Source: Planoprotostelium fungivorum (lineage: Eukaryota; Evosea; Variosea; Cavosteliida; Cavosteliaceae). From it: a DNA stretch of 64,000 nt. The notes under the pieces are model-generated. The model did no database searches. It had not been told where the DNA came from and saw only the letters and a list, made by a program, of their open reading frames with translations. This document shows, one piece after another, positions 1-10,871 of this stretch. The DNA lies in the NCBI GenBank assembly GCA_003024175.1, contig MDYQ01000099.1, positions 32,568 to 96,567 on the forward strand, in the 5' to 3' direction. Each line of letters starts with the position of its first letter. Position 1 is the first letter of the stretch. The translations under genes and the position numbers were made by a program.

Positions 1-658
1 ACGTAAGAGCTCGTACCATGCAATACCCTCACTGTCTTCCAGAATGAGAAGAAAAGTCTGCAAGAGAAGATGATCAACACGGTCCAAGAGAAGAAGAAGA
101 AGCTTCTCGACGAGAAGACGACGGCCGAAGAGAAAAACGTAAACGCTCGCACCAGTCAGAGAAAGAGGTCAGTTACCATGAGACTCCCAATGTCTAACCG
201 TCTTCCAGGAATGGCAAAGAGTTGAAAGATGGAGGGTCCATCAAGCGGAAGCTCAATCCTCCTCACATCCTGTACACCCTTCGTGAAGATGAGATCAAGG
301 AAGATCTTGCCATCATCCACAAGGGTCATCCCTACAAGAACAAGGCCGCCCAGGCTGATGTCTATGCCGAGAGAGGAAAGCTCTTCTTGGAAGGCAACAG
401 TTTCGAGAAGGGACAACACGTCAAGATCGAGTCACAGACCGATAACAACGTATGGAAGGGCATCATCACTTTTGTCTCTCCCGCTGAGGTAATCACCATC
501 TCATCATCTCATCATCATCACGTGACACGGACTCCATGTCTAAAGGGATGCAGATCCATCTGAAGGGAGAGTCGGGCGTGCAGAGTAGATTCACGTTGAC
601 GCAGCTGAAGAGCAGGAGGTACGTCATCAGCACCAATGGACACGAGCCAAGTAAATAA
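1..658 (+). CDS. Sds3/BRMS1-like protein, 3' part (5' end outside window)
   Basis: Sds3-family proteins are scaffold subunits of Sin3-type histone deacetylase complexes in the nucleus. The visible exons encode a lysine/glutamate-rich coiled coil (about 45-160) followed by a segment with YTLREDEIKEDL, which resembles the conserved block of Sds3/BRMS1 proteins, and a C-terminal part that may bind Sin3 (GITFVSPAE, then FTLTQLKSRR). Introns seen: one ending near 43, one from about 169 to 210, and 489-553; the last is phase 0 and joins SPAE to IHLKGESG. The stop TAA is at 656-658. The start and probably the N-terminal half lie upstream of base 1. It converges with the SARNP-like gene, 114 bp away. 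The family call rests on pattern only; another coiled-coil chromatin protein is possible. Confidence 0.68.
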
Positions 659-772
659 ACAACTTGATAAAGACGATTTGAAAGTGTCTTCTCTTCTCAT
701 GCATCATGCATGACCAACGATCTATCCACACAGACACATGAGAGAAATGACTATCCAAACACATCGACTTCA

Positions 773-1573
773 TTAATTAGTAGCAGCGAATCTTTCCGCT
801 CTCTTCTTCTTCCTCTCCTCCTCCTCGGCTGACAGTGGTGCCCCCCCGGCGGCGCTCGCTTCTCCTCCAAATCTCTCCTTTCTCTTGTTGACCTTCTGCT
901 TCTCTCCCTGTGGTGTTGGGATTCCAAACCTCTCGGCTCTCTTCTGTCTCTGATCGGCCATCTCGCTCTTATTTGTCCTCTTCACTTCATCCTTAGACTG
1001 TCCGCATCAGCATCATGATTCCACGTGATGTGAATCACCTTCAGTGGGAGACCAAACTTTTGTGCTCGAACGGCGGCCTTTTGCTTCTCTGCCTCTGTCT
1101 CGGTCGTTCCAAACTTGGCTCTTCTGGCGGCCTTTCTATGTGCATACGTCAGCTTCCACCCAACGTCACAAGATGGTGCGTATCAACGCCATCTTTTTAG
1201 ATCACCTCTCGTCGAAGGTGGGTTCAGCTGTCGAGGTAGAGATAGTAGTGGGTGCAGCTGGTGCAGGTGTCTCGGTCTCAGCTTTCTCTTCTGTTTCTTC
1301 TGTCCCCTCCAACAGAGCCGAATCGTCCTCTACCTCTGCAGATTCTTCGTCTCCACCGGCAGCTTCATCTTTCGAGATCATATTGAGGACCTCATCTTCT
1401 AAATCGGCATTATCCTTCTCGTTATCGGCCTCCTCAGTCGCAACGGCCTTCTTCAACTGTTCTATGAGAACAGCTTTTACACCATTTGTCGGAAGGTTTC
1501 TCTCTTTACAAAGTTTCTTCAGGTCTACGACCTTCAACTCCTCTAGCTTCGTGGGATCGATCTTGCTGGCCAT
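773..1573 (-). CDS. SAP-domain ribonucleoprotein, SARNP/Tho1-like
   Basis: Likely an mRNA-export factor of the SARNP (CIP29)/Tho1 family, which binds nucleic acid and works with the THO/TREX machinery and the UAP56 helicase in the nucleus. The N-terminal exon (1202-1573, ATG at 1571-1573) carries a SAP fold: LEELKVVDLKKLCKERNLP then GVKAVLIEQLKKA. An acidic low-complexity stretch follows. The downstream exons (about 1160-1035 and 985-773) encode the family's repeated basic motif in at least four variants: RRAKFGT, RAQKFGL, KRAERFGIP and KRKERFG, ending KKRAERFAATN. Introns lie between about 1202 and 1160 and between about 1034 and 990. Domain order and repeats match animal SARNP closely. Confidence 0.85.
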
Positions 1574-1718
1574 TTCTAAGATCCAATGTAGTTCCCCATT
1601 AGAAAGGGACTCGACCGTTGTAGATTCTTCATTAATTTATTTATTTTCGGGTGAGGCTGGCCTTGTTTCAGATTGAAGTAGCGTCCACCCTTCTCAATCC
1701 TTACCCGAATCCATTAAC

Positions 1719-2395
1719 ATGCGTGCGTATCTCTACTCCTACATCCTCTATCGACATCCCTCATCGATAATCCATCCATAAAATGGCTTCCCTCGATGCA
1801 TGCATGTTCGAGATGGGATATGGAGATGGATGATGTCTGATGGTATGTGCAGCTAAATTAACGGCCCAGACTCTGCGTGAGAAGTCCAAGTCCGATTTGG
1901 AGAAGCAGCTGTACGACCTGAAGAAGGAGCTTGCTGGTCACAGAGTTTCCAAGGTCACCGGTGGATCTGCTTCCCAGCTGTCTCAGATGTGAGTCTATAC
2001 CACTTTCTTCTAATGTTCCAACGTCGTAATCATCGTTCGATCACACGATACAAACATCGCACAACTCCGCTCGTCTGTAGAAAACACCTGAAAACATTGC
2101 GAGCGCTCTATATCCCCTCAAAAACACAATTCCATCTTCCAATCATCTTCTCATTTTCTCCAGCCGTGTCACCAGAAAGAACATTGCCCGTGTTCTGACT
2201 GTCGTCACTGCCAACCAGAGAAGCAACCTGAAGTCTTACTACGCCAAGAAGAAGTACATGCCCACCGATCTGAGAGCCAAGCGCACTCACGCCATTCGTC
2301 AGGCCCTGTCCCACACTCTTGCCACCAAGCAAACCGTCAAGCAGACCAAGAAGAACCAGGCCTTCCCCACTCGCAAGTTTGCCCTCAAGGCTTAA
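1719..2395 (+). CDS. RPL35: 60S ribosomal protein L35 (uL29)
   Basis: Cytosolic large-subunit protein uL29, which sits at the polypeptide exit tunnel. Three exons: 1719-1722 (only ATG plus one base), 1853-1988 and 2164-2395. The spliced product starts MPKLTAQTLREKSK and continues with the family hallmarks KVTGGSASQLSQI, RVTRKNIARVLTV and PTDLRAKRTHAIRQ, ending KFALKA. Its length of about 123 residues is usual. The tiny first exon ending just after the start codon is a common arrangement for ribosomal protein genes. The second intron is phase 2 (AT|C completing an isoleucine). Stop TAA 2393-2395. It is 200 bp upstream of VPS18 on the same strand. Confidence 0.95.
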
Positions 2396-2595
2396 GCTTT
2401 TCTTCGGATGAATAGATTCGGTAGTAGGAATTCTCTCTCTTTCATTCTCATCCTATTCATTCTCTTGTGGTGAAAGGAATAGCCTAGTGATGGGTGAGTG
2501 AGGGGCGTTGTAGATGGGGTCGTGCGGTGAAGGTGGGGAGGACCAATGAATTGAAACAAATTTGACGAAGGGTTGAGACGCACACATCGGGGAAC

Positions 2596-5500
2596 ATGTT
2601 CGTGGAGGAAGGAGCCATAGGTGAATATGGAGAAGAGTTCCAAGCGGAACCTGAGGTCACACCCGTCTTCTCTCTGAGAGCGGTCGAGTTCAATCCTGGA
2701 GGAAAGATCAAACATATGGTCGTCTGCTCGGACATCCTCGTTATGGCACTCGGTAACAATCAAATCACACGTTTGGACCTCGGTCAACCTAGTAAGATCC
2801 AGGACATCAGCATCTCGAAGGGCGACGATCAGATACACAAGCTGTTCATGGACCCCTCTGGTCACCATTTGATCATTTCTATGACCAACGAAGACAATTA
2901 CTACATCTTCCTCAACTGGCAGAAACCTAAACTTCTCTCCAAGTTAAGAGGGATCAAGATCGAGTCCGTCGCATGGAACAAGAACGGAGATGCCACCAGC
3001 ACGAAACAGATCCTCATCGGGACATCGAAAGGCAAGATATACGAGACCGTCATCGAATCGAACGAAAAGGCATTTATGGAGAGACTCGTCAGCGGCGGTG
3101 GAAAAGATCAGACCTTCCAGCAAGTCTACACCCTCAACGAGAACATGCCCATCACCGGTCTACGATTCGAAGCATTTCCAACGGAGAACAGCAAGTACTT
3201 TGTCATGGCAGCGACACCGACACGTGTCTATCAGTTCATCGGAGGTCCCACTTTCGAGCAGCTCTTTGCAAAGTATGAGACGAATGCGGGTTTCTTGGAA
3301 TTACCTGGAGACCTCGATCATTCGGACTTGGCCTTCTTCTCAAAGTACAGCCAGGGTCTACCTCAATCTTTCGCTTGGTTGACCGGACCAGGTGTGTCCC
3401 ATCCTCCTTTCATCGTCTCATCACCGTCACCTCCACATCACAACATCACACAAGATACGTCATCTTCTTCGCATCAAGACTCATCATCCCATCATCATCT
3501 AATGTGTGCGTCAAGGTGTCTACTACGGAGACCTCATCTTCGGCTCTCAAAACACCGGAGAGTCCGTCATGGTCGATCACTCCCTCGTCCCTTATCCCTC
3601 CTTCCCCGGCTCCGAAATGGCCACCACCGTTGTAGACGGCCGAAACCGAATGCTGTCCATACCCCTCTCCCTCATTCTCACCCAGTACCATTTCGTCCTC
3701 CTCTATTACGATCGCATCCAAGCCATATCGAGTATCACGCGCGAAGTCGTCTGGGAGGAACAGTTTGGTAAGAGGATCAGGAACATCAGGGGAATGGCTT
3801 ACGATCAGAATGGGAAGGCCATGAGAACAGCCTGGTTGTACACCGAGACGCAAGTGTACGAGATATACATCGACAGTGAAGACAGAAACGTGTGGGAGAT
3901 GTACTTGTCGAGAAATCTTTTCGATGCGGCTTATCAACACTGTAAGAATGACAGACAGATGGATAAGGTGAGACCGATCGATATCGAGAGAGTGAAGGAG
4001 GACAGGTCTTGACGAGCCAGGCCGAGCACAACTTTAAGAACAAGGAGTACAAGGTGGCAGCAGCTTGTTACGGAAAGACAAAGAAGAGCTTCGAAGAGAT
4101 TGCACTCAAGTTTTACTCGATCAACGAACAATCTGCCCTGAGAAATTATCTTTCACACAAATTGAAGTCCATCAAGCAGAACGAGGTGAGAGGATAGAGT
4201 AACGAGATCTGACTCGTTGTAGAACGCCACGCAGTGTACTCTCATCGCGACGTGGTTGACTGAGATTTATCTGGACAAGTTGAACGAGTGCAGCAGCAAC
4301 AACAGTGGTCCACAGCAGCAGAAGGAGATCATGCAAAACCAAGAGGTCATGGAAGAAGAATTCGAGAAATTCCTGCAAGAAAACGAGAAATACCTCGATC
4401 AATCTACAACGTACAATCTCATCGCCAGTCACGGAAGAATCAAGGAATTATTGTTCTACGCCACTCTGAAGAAGGATCACGAGAGGGTCATCCAGTACCA
4501 CATCCAAAACGGTATTTCATCGAGTTTTCCACCACATTTCACCGACGATTCTACAGGCGACTACAAGAAGGCCCTGGGAGTATTGCAGGAAGGAGGTACA
4601 CCCAAAATGTACTACGAGTTCAGCCCCATCTTCATGCATCACATTCCTTACTACACGGTCAATCTGTGGATCAAAAACCACCAACAGTTAGAACCGAGGA
4701 AACTCCTACCCTCCATCATGAGATACAACCACGCCAGCAACATCGAGGACGGTCAGGTACATCTCCACGATATTCCACAGAAATTTCGCGGGAAACTCAA
4801 TTCGTACAGGTCAACCAGGCGATCCGATATCTCGAATTCTGCGTCAAGAGATGTCAGAATGAAGACATGGCCATCCACGATTACCTCTTGTCCCTCTACG
4901 TCCAACAGAGATCCGAAAAGGAGCTCATCGCTTTCATCGAGGTGACCGTCTACAACCCGCCAATGCTGACTCGAGCAGCAACGAGACAAGTTTTTCGACA
5001 TCAAGAATGCACTTCGATTGTGCCTGAAAGAAAACAAGACGAAACCCTGTGTGTTGCTGTACAGTGCCATGGGTCAATACGAAGAGGCAGTCGACCTCGC
5101 CCTCGAAGTGGATCTGAATCTTGCGAAAGAGAATGCGAACAAGCCGGAGGAAGACGAAGGATTGAGGAAGAAACTGTGGCTCAAGATCGCGAGGTTCGTT
5201 GTAGAGCAGAAGAAGGATATCCAAGGGGCGATGGAGCTGCTGAACGAGTGTGATCTACTCAAGATCGAAGACATTCTTCCTTTCTTCCCAGATTTCACTC
5301 GTATCGATCAATTCAAGGTCAGAAATTTCTCTCCATTTTCTTCGAATTTTCTAGGAATCTTCTCCTGACCGGTTCTGTAGAACGAGATCTGTAGTTCGCT
5401 GGAAGATTACAATCGACACATTGATCAACTCAAGACTGAGATGGAGGAGGCCACACGAAGTGCAGATCTCATTCGAAAAGACATCAAAGACATTCGAAAC

Positions 5501-6095
5501 AAGTGAATGCCATTCATCACTATCTATATTAGATTCATCACTATCTATATCAGCCTCCACAATGAATGTCATTGACCTCGTACAGGTACGGATTCATTGG
5601 TGTCAGCGAGAACTGCAGCCTGTGCAAGACACCTGCACTGGCCAGAGAGTTTTATCTCTTTCCTTGCGCTCACGCTTTCCACGAAGATTGTCTGAAGACA
5701 AAGGTGATGTGATCATGATGAAGACAGTGTCATCATCACGTGATCATGTGTTGATGATGGAGACAGATGATGAAGGGAATCGGAAGTGTAGATATAAAGA
5801 GACTGACGAAGCTGACGGAAGAGTTGGGCCATCTACAACGAGACGAGTTCAAGGAGGTGACGGACTACAACCCGACAGAAAACAGGGAGGACAGAGAGAA
5901 TTCTGCCATGTACTCAAAGGTGAAGGAGAGAAGAGAGGAAGGACTGAAGGAGAGATGTAGATGGAGAAGATCAAAGAGGAGATCGACAACTTGGTGGCTG
6001 CAGAGTGCCCCTTCTGTGGACAGATGATGATCCAGTCGATCACGGAGCCGTTCGTCACTGCCAACGATTTGGAGGCTTTGACTTGGCAGATATAA
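2596..6095 (+). CDS. VPS18: Vacuolar protein sorting-associated protein 18 (HOPS/CORVET core)
   Basis: Core subunit of the class C Vps (HOPS/CORVET) tethering complexes on late endosomes and lysosomes, also called Pep3. The first long exon (from ATG 2596) encodes the N-terminal beta-propeller, with FSLRAVEFNPGGKIKHMVV and the LPGDLDHSDLAFF region. Later exons carry WDxLYL-like DAAYQHCKND, then clathrin-heavy-chain-type helical repeats (YEEAVDLALEVDLNLAKENA, LKIEDILPFFPDF). The C-terminus is a RING-H2: CSLCKTPAL, FPCAHAFHEDCL and finally AECPFCGQMMI. About nine introns, including 3973-4011, 4185-4222 and 4512-4558, restore one frame of roughly 960 residues, the usual Vps18 length. The last exon starts about 5960 and ends TAA 6093-6095. 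The RING spacer (about 5765-5955) is charged and the splice sites around it are the least certain. Confidence 0.93.
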
Positions 6096-6343
6096 ATAAC
6101 TTCATCCAACAAATCAAGGTCACTCTCCATATGATTCGGTTTTTCCGGTTGGTAGTCAAATGGTGCATTGAGAATGGATCACTTCTCTCCCGACTACTGG
6201 AATATGCGCGACAAAAAAATTAGTGATCCAAATGCATGGACACCAACCAGAAAAACCAAATCATATCTTCAACGACTATTTGAGAGCACAGACAAATATC
6301 AGATCACATCTTTGCATGACGGACTCGATCTCTCATGTCATCT

Positions 6344-6424
6344 GATAGCGTGGCCGAGTGGTTAAGGCGGCAGACTGCTAATCTGTTACCTTCGGGTGCG
6401 AGAGTTCGAATCTCTCCGCTGTCG
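6344..6424 (+). tRNA. tRNA-Ser (anticodon GCT)
   Basis: An 81-nt class II tRNA. The 7-bp acceptor stem (GATAGCG with CGCTGTC, one G-T wobble) closes it, with G as discriminator base. The D arm reads GCCGAGTGGTTAAGGC, the anticodon arm CAGACTGCTAATCTG with GCT in the loop (reads AGC/AGU), then a long variable arm and the T arm with GTTCGAATC. A run of seven T follows after four bases, a pol III terminator. Boxes A and B are intact. An inverted copy of the same gene lies at 8616-8696. Confidence 0.95.
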
Positions 6425-6485
6425 TATCTTTTTTTCACCCCCAAAATTCGAAATTAACTCCTTTCTTTTCCCTAGATCTTGGAGG

Positions 6486-8504
6486 ATGAATGCGCCGACT
6501 GCAACATCCATACCCAACAATAGCAACAATCCTACGCGTGTGAAGTTCTGTCACACATTTGCCGCCAATCAGACCTGTCGATTTGGAGCCAATTGCAGAT
6601 ACTCCCATCAGATTCCAGCGTCCAACAATGGCTCGTGAGTGCTTTCACCGTCTTCAGGTGATCAAACTGATCAGATGAAAGATCCCCCATCGACAGAGAA
6701 GAGCCATCGAAGAAACCAGAAACAAGGGGAGCAAAACGGAGCCAACCGCCCGTTACCACAGCACAACATGCGACGAAACGCACACAACCTCCTTTGAAGC
6801 CGATACAGTCAACAGTGAAACAGTCACAACCACCACAGAAACCACCGCAAGCAATAACAAGACATACTCAACCACCAAAGACACCGAAATCAGATCAGAT
6901 CCCATCGACGAATGATGCTAATTCCGCTGATGTGCCAAAGAGGGAACAAGAAGAACAACCGCCAAATCACAAAACATATCTGCAGGTGAAGACGAACGAC
7001 CGCGGGGAACCGAGTGAGAGCAGCATCCTCGGACTATTTGAGGGAAGAGTTTATCAAGTCTGGAAAAGGGAGAACAGAGGCGTTGTGACATACAGATTGA
7101 TCTTTCCTTCCTTAGAAGAGGTGTGGATGGCATCGCATTCATCACCATCCATCTGTCATTCAACAATGTCCACCCGTTCTGATCGATCGAAAGTTTCGTC
7201 ATGCCTTGATGATGCACGAAGGTCCACTGAGACAACAGATCAAGAAGATGGGTACTCAAGCGGAAAAGGTGAGGATGACACGATCATCACGATGGATGAC
7301 ACGATCAGATGCAATTCACAACAAAGACAAAGGAAGGAAGACATGTGACCTTCAAATTCAATCAAAGCTCCATGTCTGAGCCAATCGAAAAATCAGAGAT
7401 TGAATCCTTACCTCCAATGAAATTTCCTGGAAACATCAAGGTGAGCCAGGTTCACCTCTCGTGTTCTGACCGTTGTAGATGATCGATCGATCGTTCACGA
7501 TAAGAGAGATGGAGCGATGCATCGATGATCTGATTGGGAAGCCTCTATCAGATGTCACAGAGGAGGACGACATTCTATTGGTAAATCACAATGCGTTCAT
7601 CAACACTCAGCAACCTACGTAGGGCATGGACATCGAATGGCGACCGAGTTTTCAAAAGGGACGAGAGAATTTGGCTTCCCTACTACAACTAGCCAATGGC
7701 ACAGACGCAGTTGTATTCCGTCTATTGGATCTGGTCGCTCTACAACGCGAAGAAGCCATTCAAGCGGGTGAACGACCCATCTACAGCGATCACGTGACCG
7801 TACAACAGGACAGAGGCGTCCACGATTCATACAGCCCAACGACAGAGGACAAGTGTCGACGAATCTTCTGAAGAGGACCAGTGCACCTCCTTATGATCTA
7901 CCTCCTTACCTCCTCTCCCTCCTGTCTTCTCCCCTCATCAAGAAGGCAGGTGTCGGTCTCACATCTGATGCAGAGAAGGTGAGAGGAGTGGATGGAAATG
8001 AATCAAAGTGATGTCTGTCAGATGAAGAAGGACTTCAGAGCGAAGGTGGAAGGGTTGTGTGATATCTCTCTCCTTCCTGGCGTCCGTCGCTACACTCAGA
8101 GTGGATTGAAACCACTCACGGCTCGTTATCTCGGTTTCAAGATGAATAAGGGGAAGAGCGTTCAGATGTGCAATTGGGAGGGAGACATCACGCAGAAGCA
8201 ACTCGAATATGCTGCCATGGATGCTTATTGTGGAAGACAAGTTTATTTAGAGATGATGAAGGTGAGAGCGATGGATCCACGTCAATTCATTGGTTCAGGA
8301 GGATTACGTTCCCTTTTTCGATCAATTATTTCCCGATTTAAAAGATGTAAAAGACGAGCCCATCGTTGCACAAGGTGAAGAATGACGTTAATGCTGGAGT
8401 TGACACGTGCAGCTACAAAGAAGAGGGATGAGCCATCAAGGAGGGGAAAGGGAAATGGAAGGAGAGGCAAGAGTAATGTTGTACAAACTGATGGGATGAC
8501 ATAA
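6486..8504 (+). CDS. CCCH zinc-finger protein with C-terminal DEDDy 3'-5' exonuclease domain
   Basis: Predicted nucleic-acid-binding 3'-5' exonuclease. Exon 1 (6486-6634) encodes a CCCH finger: VKFCHTFAANQTCRFGANC then RYSH. The intron 6635-6696 is the only one I found that keeps frame. A proline/lysine-rich linker and an unrecognised region (EGRVYQVWKRENRG) follow. The C-terminal half resembles the WRN exonuclease: GMDIEWRPSF (motif I, D and E), KKAGVGLTSDAEK (motif II, D) and YAAMDAYCGRQVY (motif III, Y and D), so all four acidic residues and the tyrosine are present and activity is expected. A 38-nt intron near 8378-8415 gives a basic tail ending TAA 8502-8504; without it a TGA near 8385 ends the protein. 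Some splice sites between 7130 and 7880 are uncertain. No helicase domain is visible. Confidence 0.8.
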
Positions 8505-8615
8505 ATACACTTGAACACATGGTTTCTGGTGCTGCGTTTGGACGACTGATTTTTGTGCATATTTCACTACCAACCGATGAACACCGCGAAGAATAATTTC
8601 TGACAAAAAAAGATA

Positions 8616-8696
8616 CGACAGCGGAGAGATTCGAACTCTCGCACCCGAAGGTAACAGATTAGCAGTCTGCCGCCTTAACCACTCGGCCACGCTATC
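8616..8696 (-). tRNA. tRNA-Ser (anticodon GCT), inverted second copy
   Basis: Reverse complement of this interval is the same 81-nt tRNA-Ser(GCT) as at 6344-6424, with the same acceptor stem, anticodon, variable arm and T arm. A few bases of flank are shared too (CATCT before, TATC plus seven T after). The two genes point toward each other across the zinc-finger exonuclease gene. Confidence 0.95.
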
Positions 8697-8938
8697 AGAT
8701 GTTTGCTCGGTCAAATTCAAAAGCACGTATGTGCGTCATTGATATGCTTGAATCATTGGTGCTATCTGACTGATCGATCACCTCCTTCATGTCGAGTTGC
8801 GAGAAGAATACCGTCACATTGATGTTATATGAGAAAAGCTCGTTAGTAGAGCGACTCCAGTAGCGAAATTCCGCTATCTTCTCTGTTGAGTCTACAATAC
8901 ATTTTTTCTGTCCGATCATCGAAACATCATCTGACGAG

Positions 8939-10852
8939 ATGGGAGGGTCTGTTTCGAAATCGAAGACTATACACATCAATCAACAGCGATATAGAGTCAC
9001 TCACCAAGTTGGTGAGGGTGGGTTCTCTTTCGTGTATAAAGTGAGCCGATTATACGTTTCTACTGCTTTCGTTCGCAATCATCCTCTTCAAACCATAGAT
9101 AGATTCTGATCGGTTTTCAGGTAGAAGATCCGGCCAATGGAAGGTAGGCTGCATCGGTCGATTTATCATCAGAGCCACAGCTTCTGACAGTCTCACAGAT
9201 TCCTAGCTCTCAAGAAGACACTCTGCCAGACTCCGGAACAAATCAAGAGCGCTCAGACAGAGGTGCACATATCTTTGTCAAGACTCGACTCAACTCACAA
9301 CAGGTCGATACGTTTGGAAAATTTCGTCACGATAACATTCTTCCCGCTATTGACGTAGAGAAGAGAGCTTCAGAAAAAGTTCCTGGAGCCACCGAATACC
9401 TCATACTCCTTCCCCTCTTCGACGTGAGGGCTCTTTTCTCTCGAAGAGACTCACGAAAACAGCTCACATTGCAAGACGCATTGGAAGCTAGAAAGTTATC
9501 GGAGGCCGATTACTCACAGTATTTTTCGGAGAGATACATCCTCACCGCATTCCTCGAGCTGTGTCGTGGTGTCGCCCAATTTCATCACCACAACCCACCT
9601 CTGGCACACAATGACATCAAGGTCGATGATTACGTACCCCTCCATCGATTACTGATCTTTGCAGCCACACAACATTCTCGTCTCAGACAAGAGGAGACTC
9701 GTCTTGTTCGATTTCGGTTCCGTCAGAGAGGCCAGACACATGATCAGCTCCCGTCGCGATGCATTAGCCATCGAAGAGTGGTCCAACACCAATTGCACAC
9801 CGTTATACAAGGCTCCTGAATTGTTTCAAGTCCCTACGAATTCCACCATCGACGAACGCACGGACGTTTGGGTGAGATCATCATCCATCCCGTGTCCATC
9901 ACACGACCATCATGACTTCATCGTCTTCACAATGAATCGAAGTGAATCGACGATCTGAATGAATCAGGCTCTGGGATGCACACTGTACGCCATGGCATAC
10001 ATGGAGAACCCCTTCGAGCAAGATTCAGCCCAGGGCAGCATCAACTTGGCCGTCACCGGAGGATCTGTCCGATTCCCACCCTCCTCCCAGAAGTGAGAGA
10101 TCTGTGTAGATCTCACTGAGATCCGTACAGCTACTCGACTGAATTCCAGAACATCATCACGTGGATCCTCAACGTGGACCATCAATCTCGCCCCTTCATC
10201 GACGATGTCATCCTTCGCATCGAAAAGTTTATCCCCAGCTTGAGGAGCGATCAGGAGGCAGACAGCACCATGATCGAGAGTGCAAACAAGGCGATGGCAG
10301 CACAGGTTAGATTGAACAGACATATTCAAATCGGCTCGAGTGTCTGTGTCGTGTTGTAATACAAACATCCGTGAAATCTTGTCCCTCGGTGTTGATGTTT
10401 GACAGCTGCGGAGCAGTGGGAGGCACATCTTGAGTCCAAAGTCACCGAAGCCTTCTCATTCGAGATCTTCTTCCACTGCCGGTGAGAGGAGAGACAACGA
10501 GTGTCGCTGAGAGAGGCAGGTACGGGTCACACGAGGTCGAATTCGTCCGTCGGCTCGAAGAAGGGACACTCGAGGAACGCTTCGGAGGTTCTCGGCTTCG
10601 GGGGAGGAGACAAGAAGGAGAAGAAGGAGAAGAGCCACTCGCGAGGTCCTTCTCTATCCATGAAGCACGGCAGGAGCAAGAGGTAAGAACTCCATCGCAT
10701 GGAGTCTCTGATGATGATGCAGTCGTCAAGTGGACGAGGACGACGATTTAGACACGCTGGTGGCCAACTGGAAGATGCAACAACTGGAAGAAGGAGAAGG
10801 AACGAGAGACGAACCGACGCTCCCGAGAGTCATCATCGACCAGCCCAAATAA
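8939..10852 (+). CDS. STK16-like (Numb-associated family) Ser/Thr protein kinase with Ser/Lys-rich tail
   Basis: Protein kinase of the STK16/NAK group, in animals a membrane-bound Golgi kinase. Starts MGGSVSKSK, a good N-myristoylation sequence as in STK16. The kinase domain shows VGEGGFSFVYK (Gly loop), FLALKKTL (Lys), NDIKPHNIL (catalytic loop), LFDFGSVREA (DFG), YKAPELFQV (APE) and DERTDVWALGCTLYAM. The STK16 hallmarks DERTDVW and ALGCTLYAM match. The HRD arginine is replaced by asparagine (His-Asn-Asp at 9607-9615); the catalytic Asp is kept. After the domain, exons from about 10405 encode a tail of about 130 residues rich in Ser, Lys and Arg, then an acidic end finishing VIIDQPK, absent from animal STK16. 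About eight short introns. It converges with the CEP70-like gene 20 bp away. Confidence 0.87.
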
Positions 10853-10871
10853 AACAAGAGATTCTTTTTAT

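Noticed and set aside
3446-3940. Minus-strand 164-codon frame opposite VPS18
   Set aside because: It overlaps the intron and exon of a well-supported VPS18 coding region and shows no family resemblance.
8436-8726. Minus-strand frame containing VAEWLRRQTANLLPSG
   Set aside because: This is the conceptual translation of the tRNA-Ser gene, a well-known false protein.
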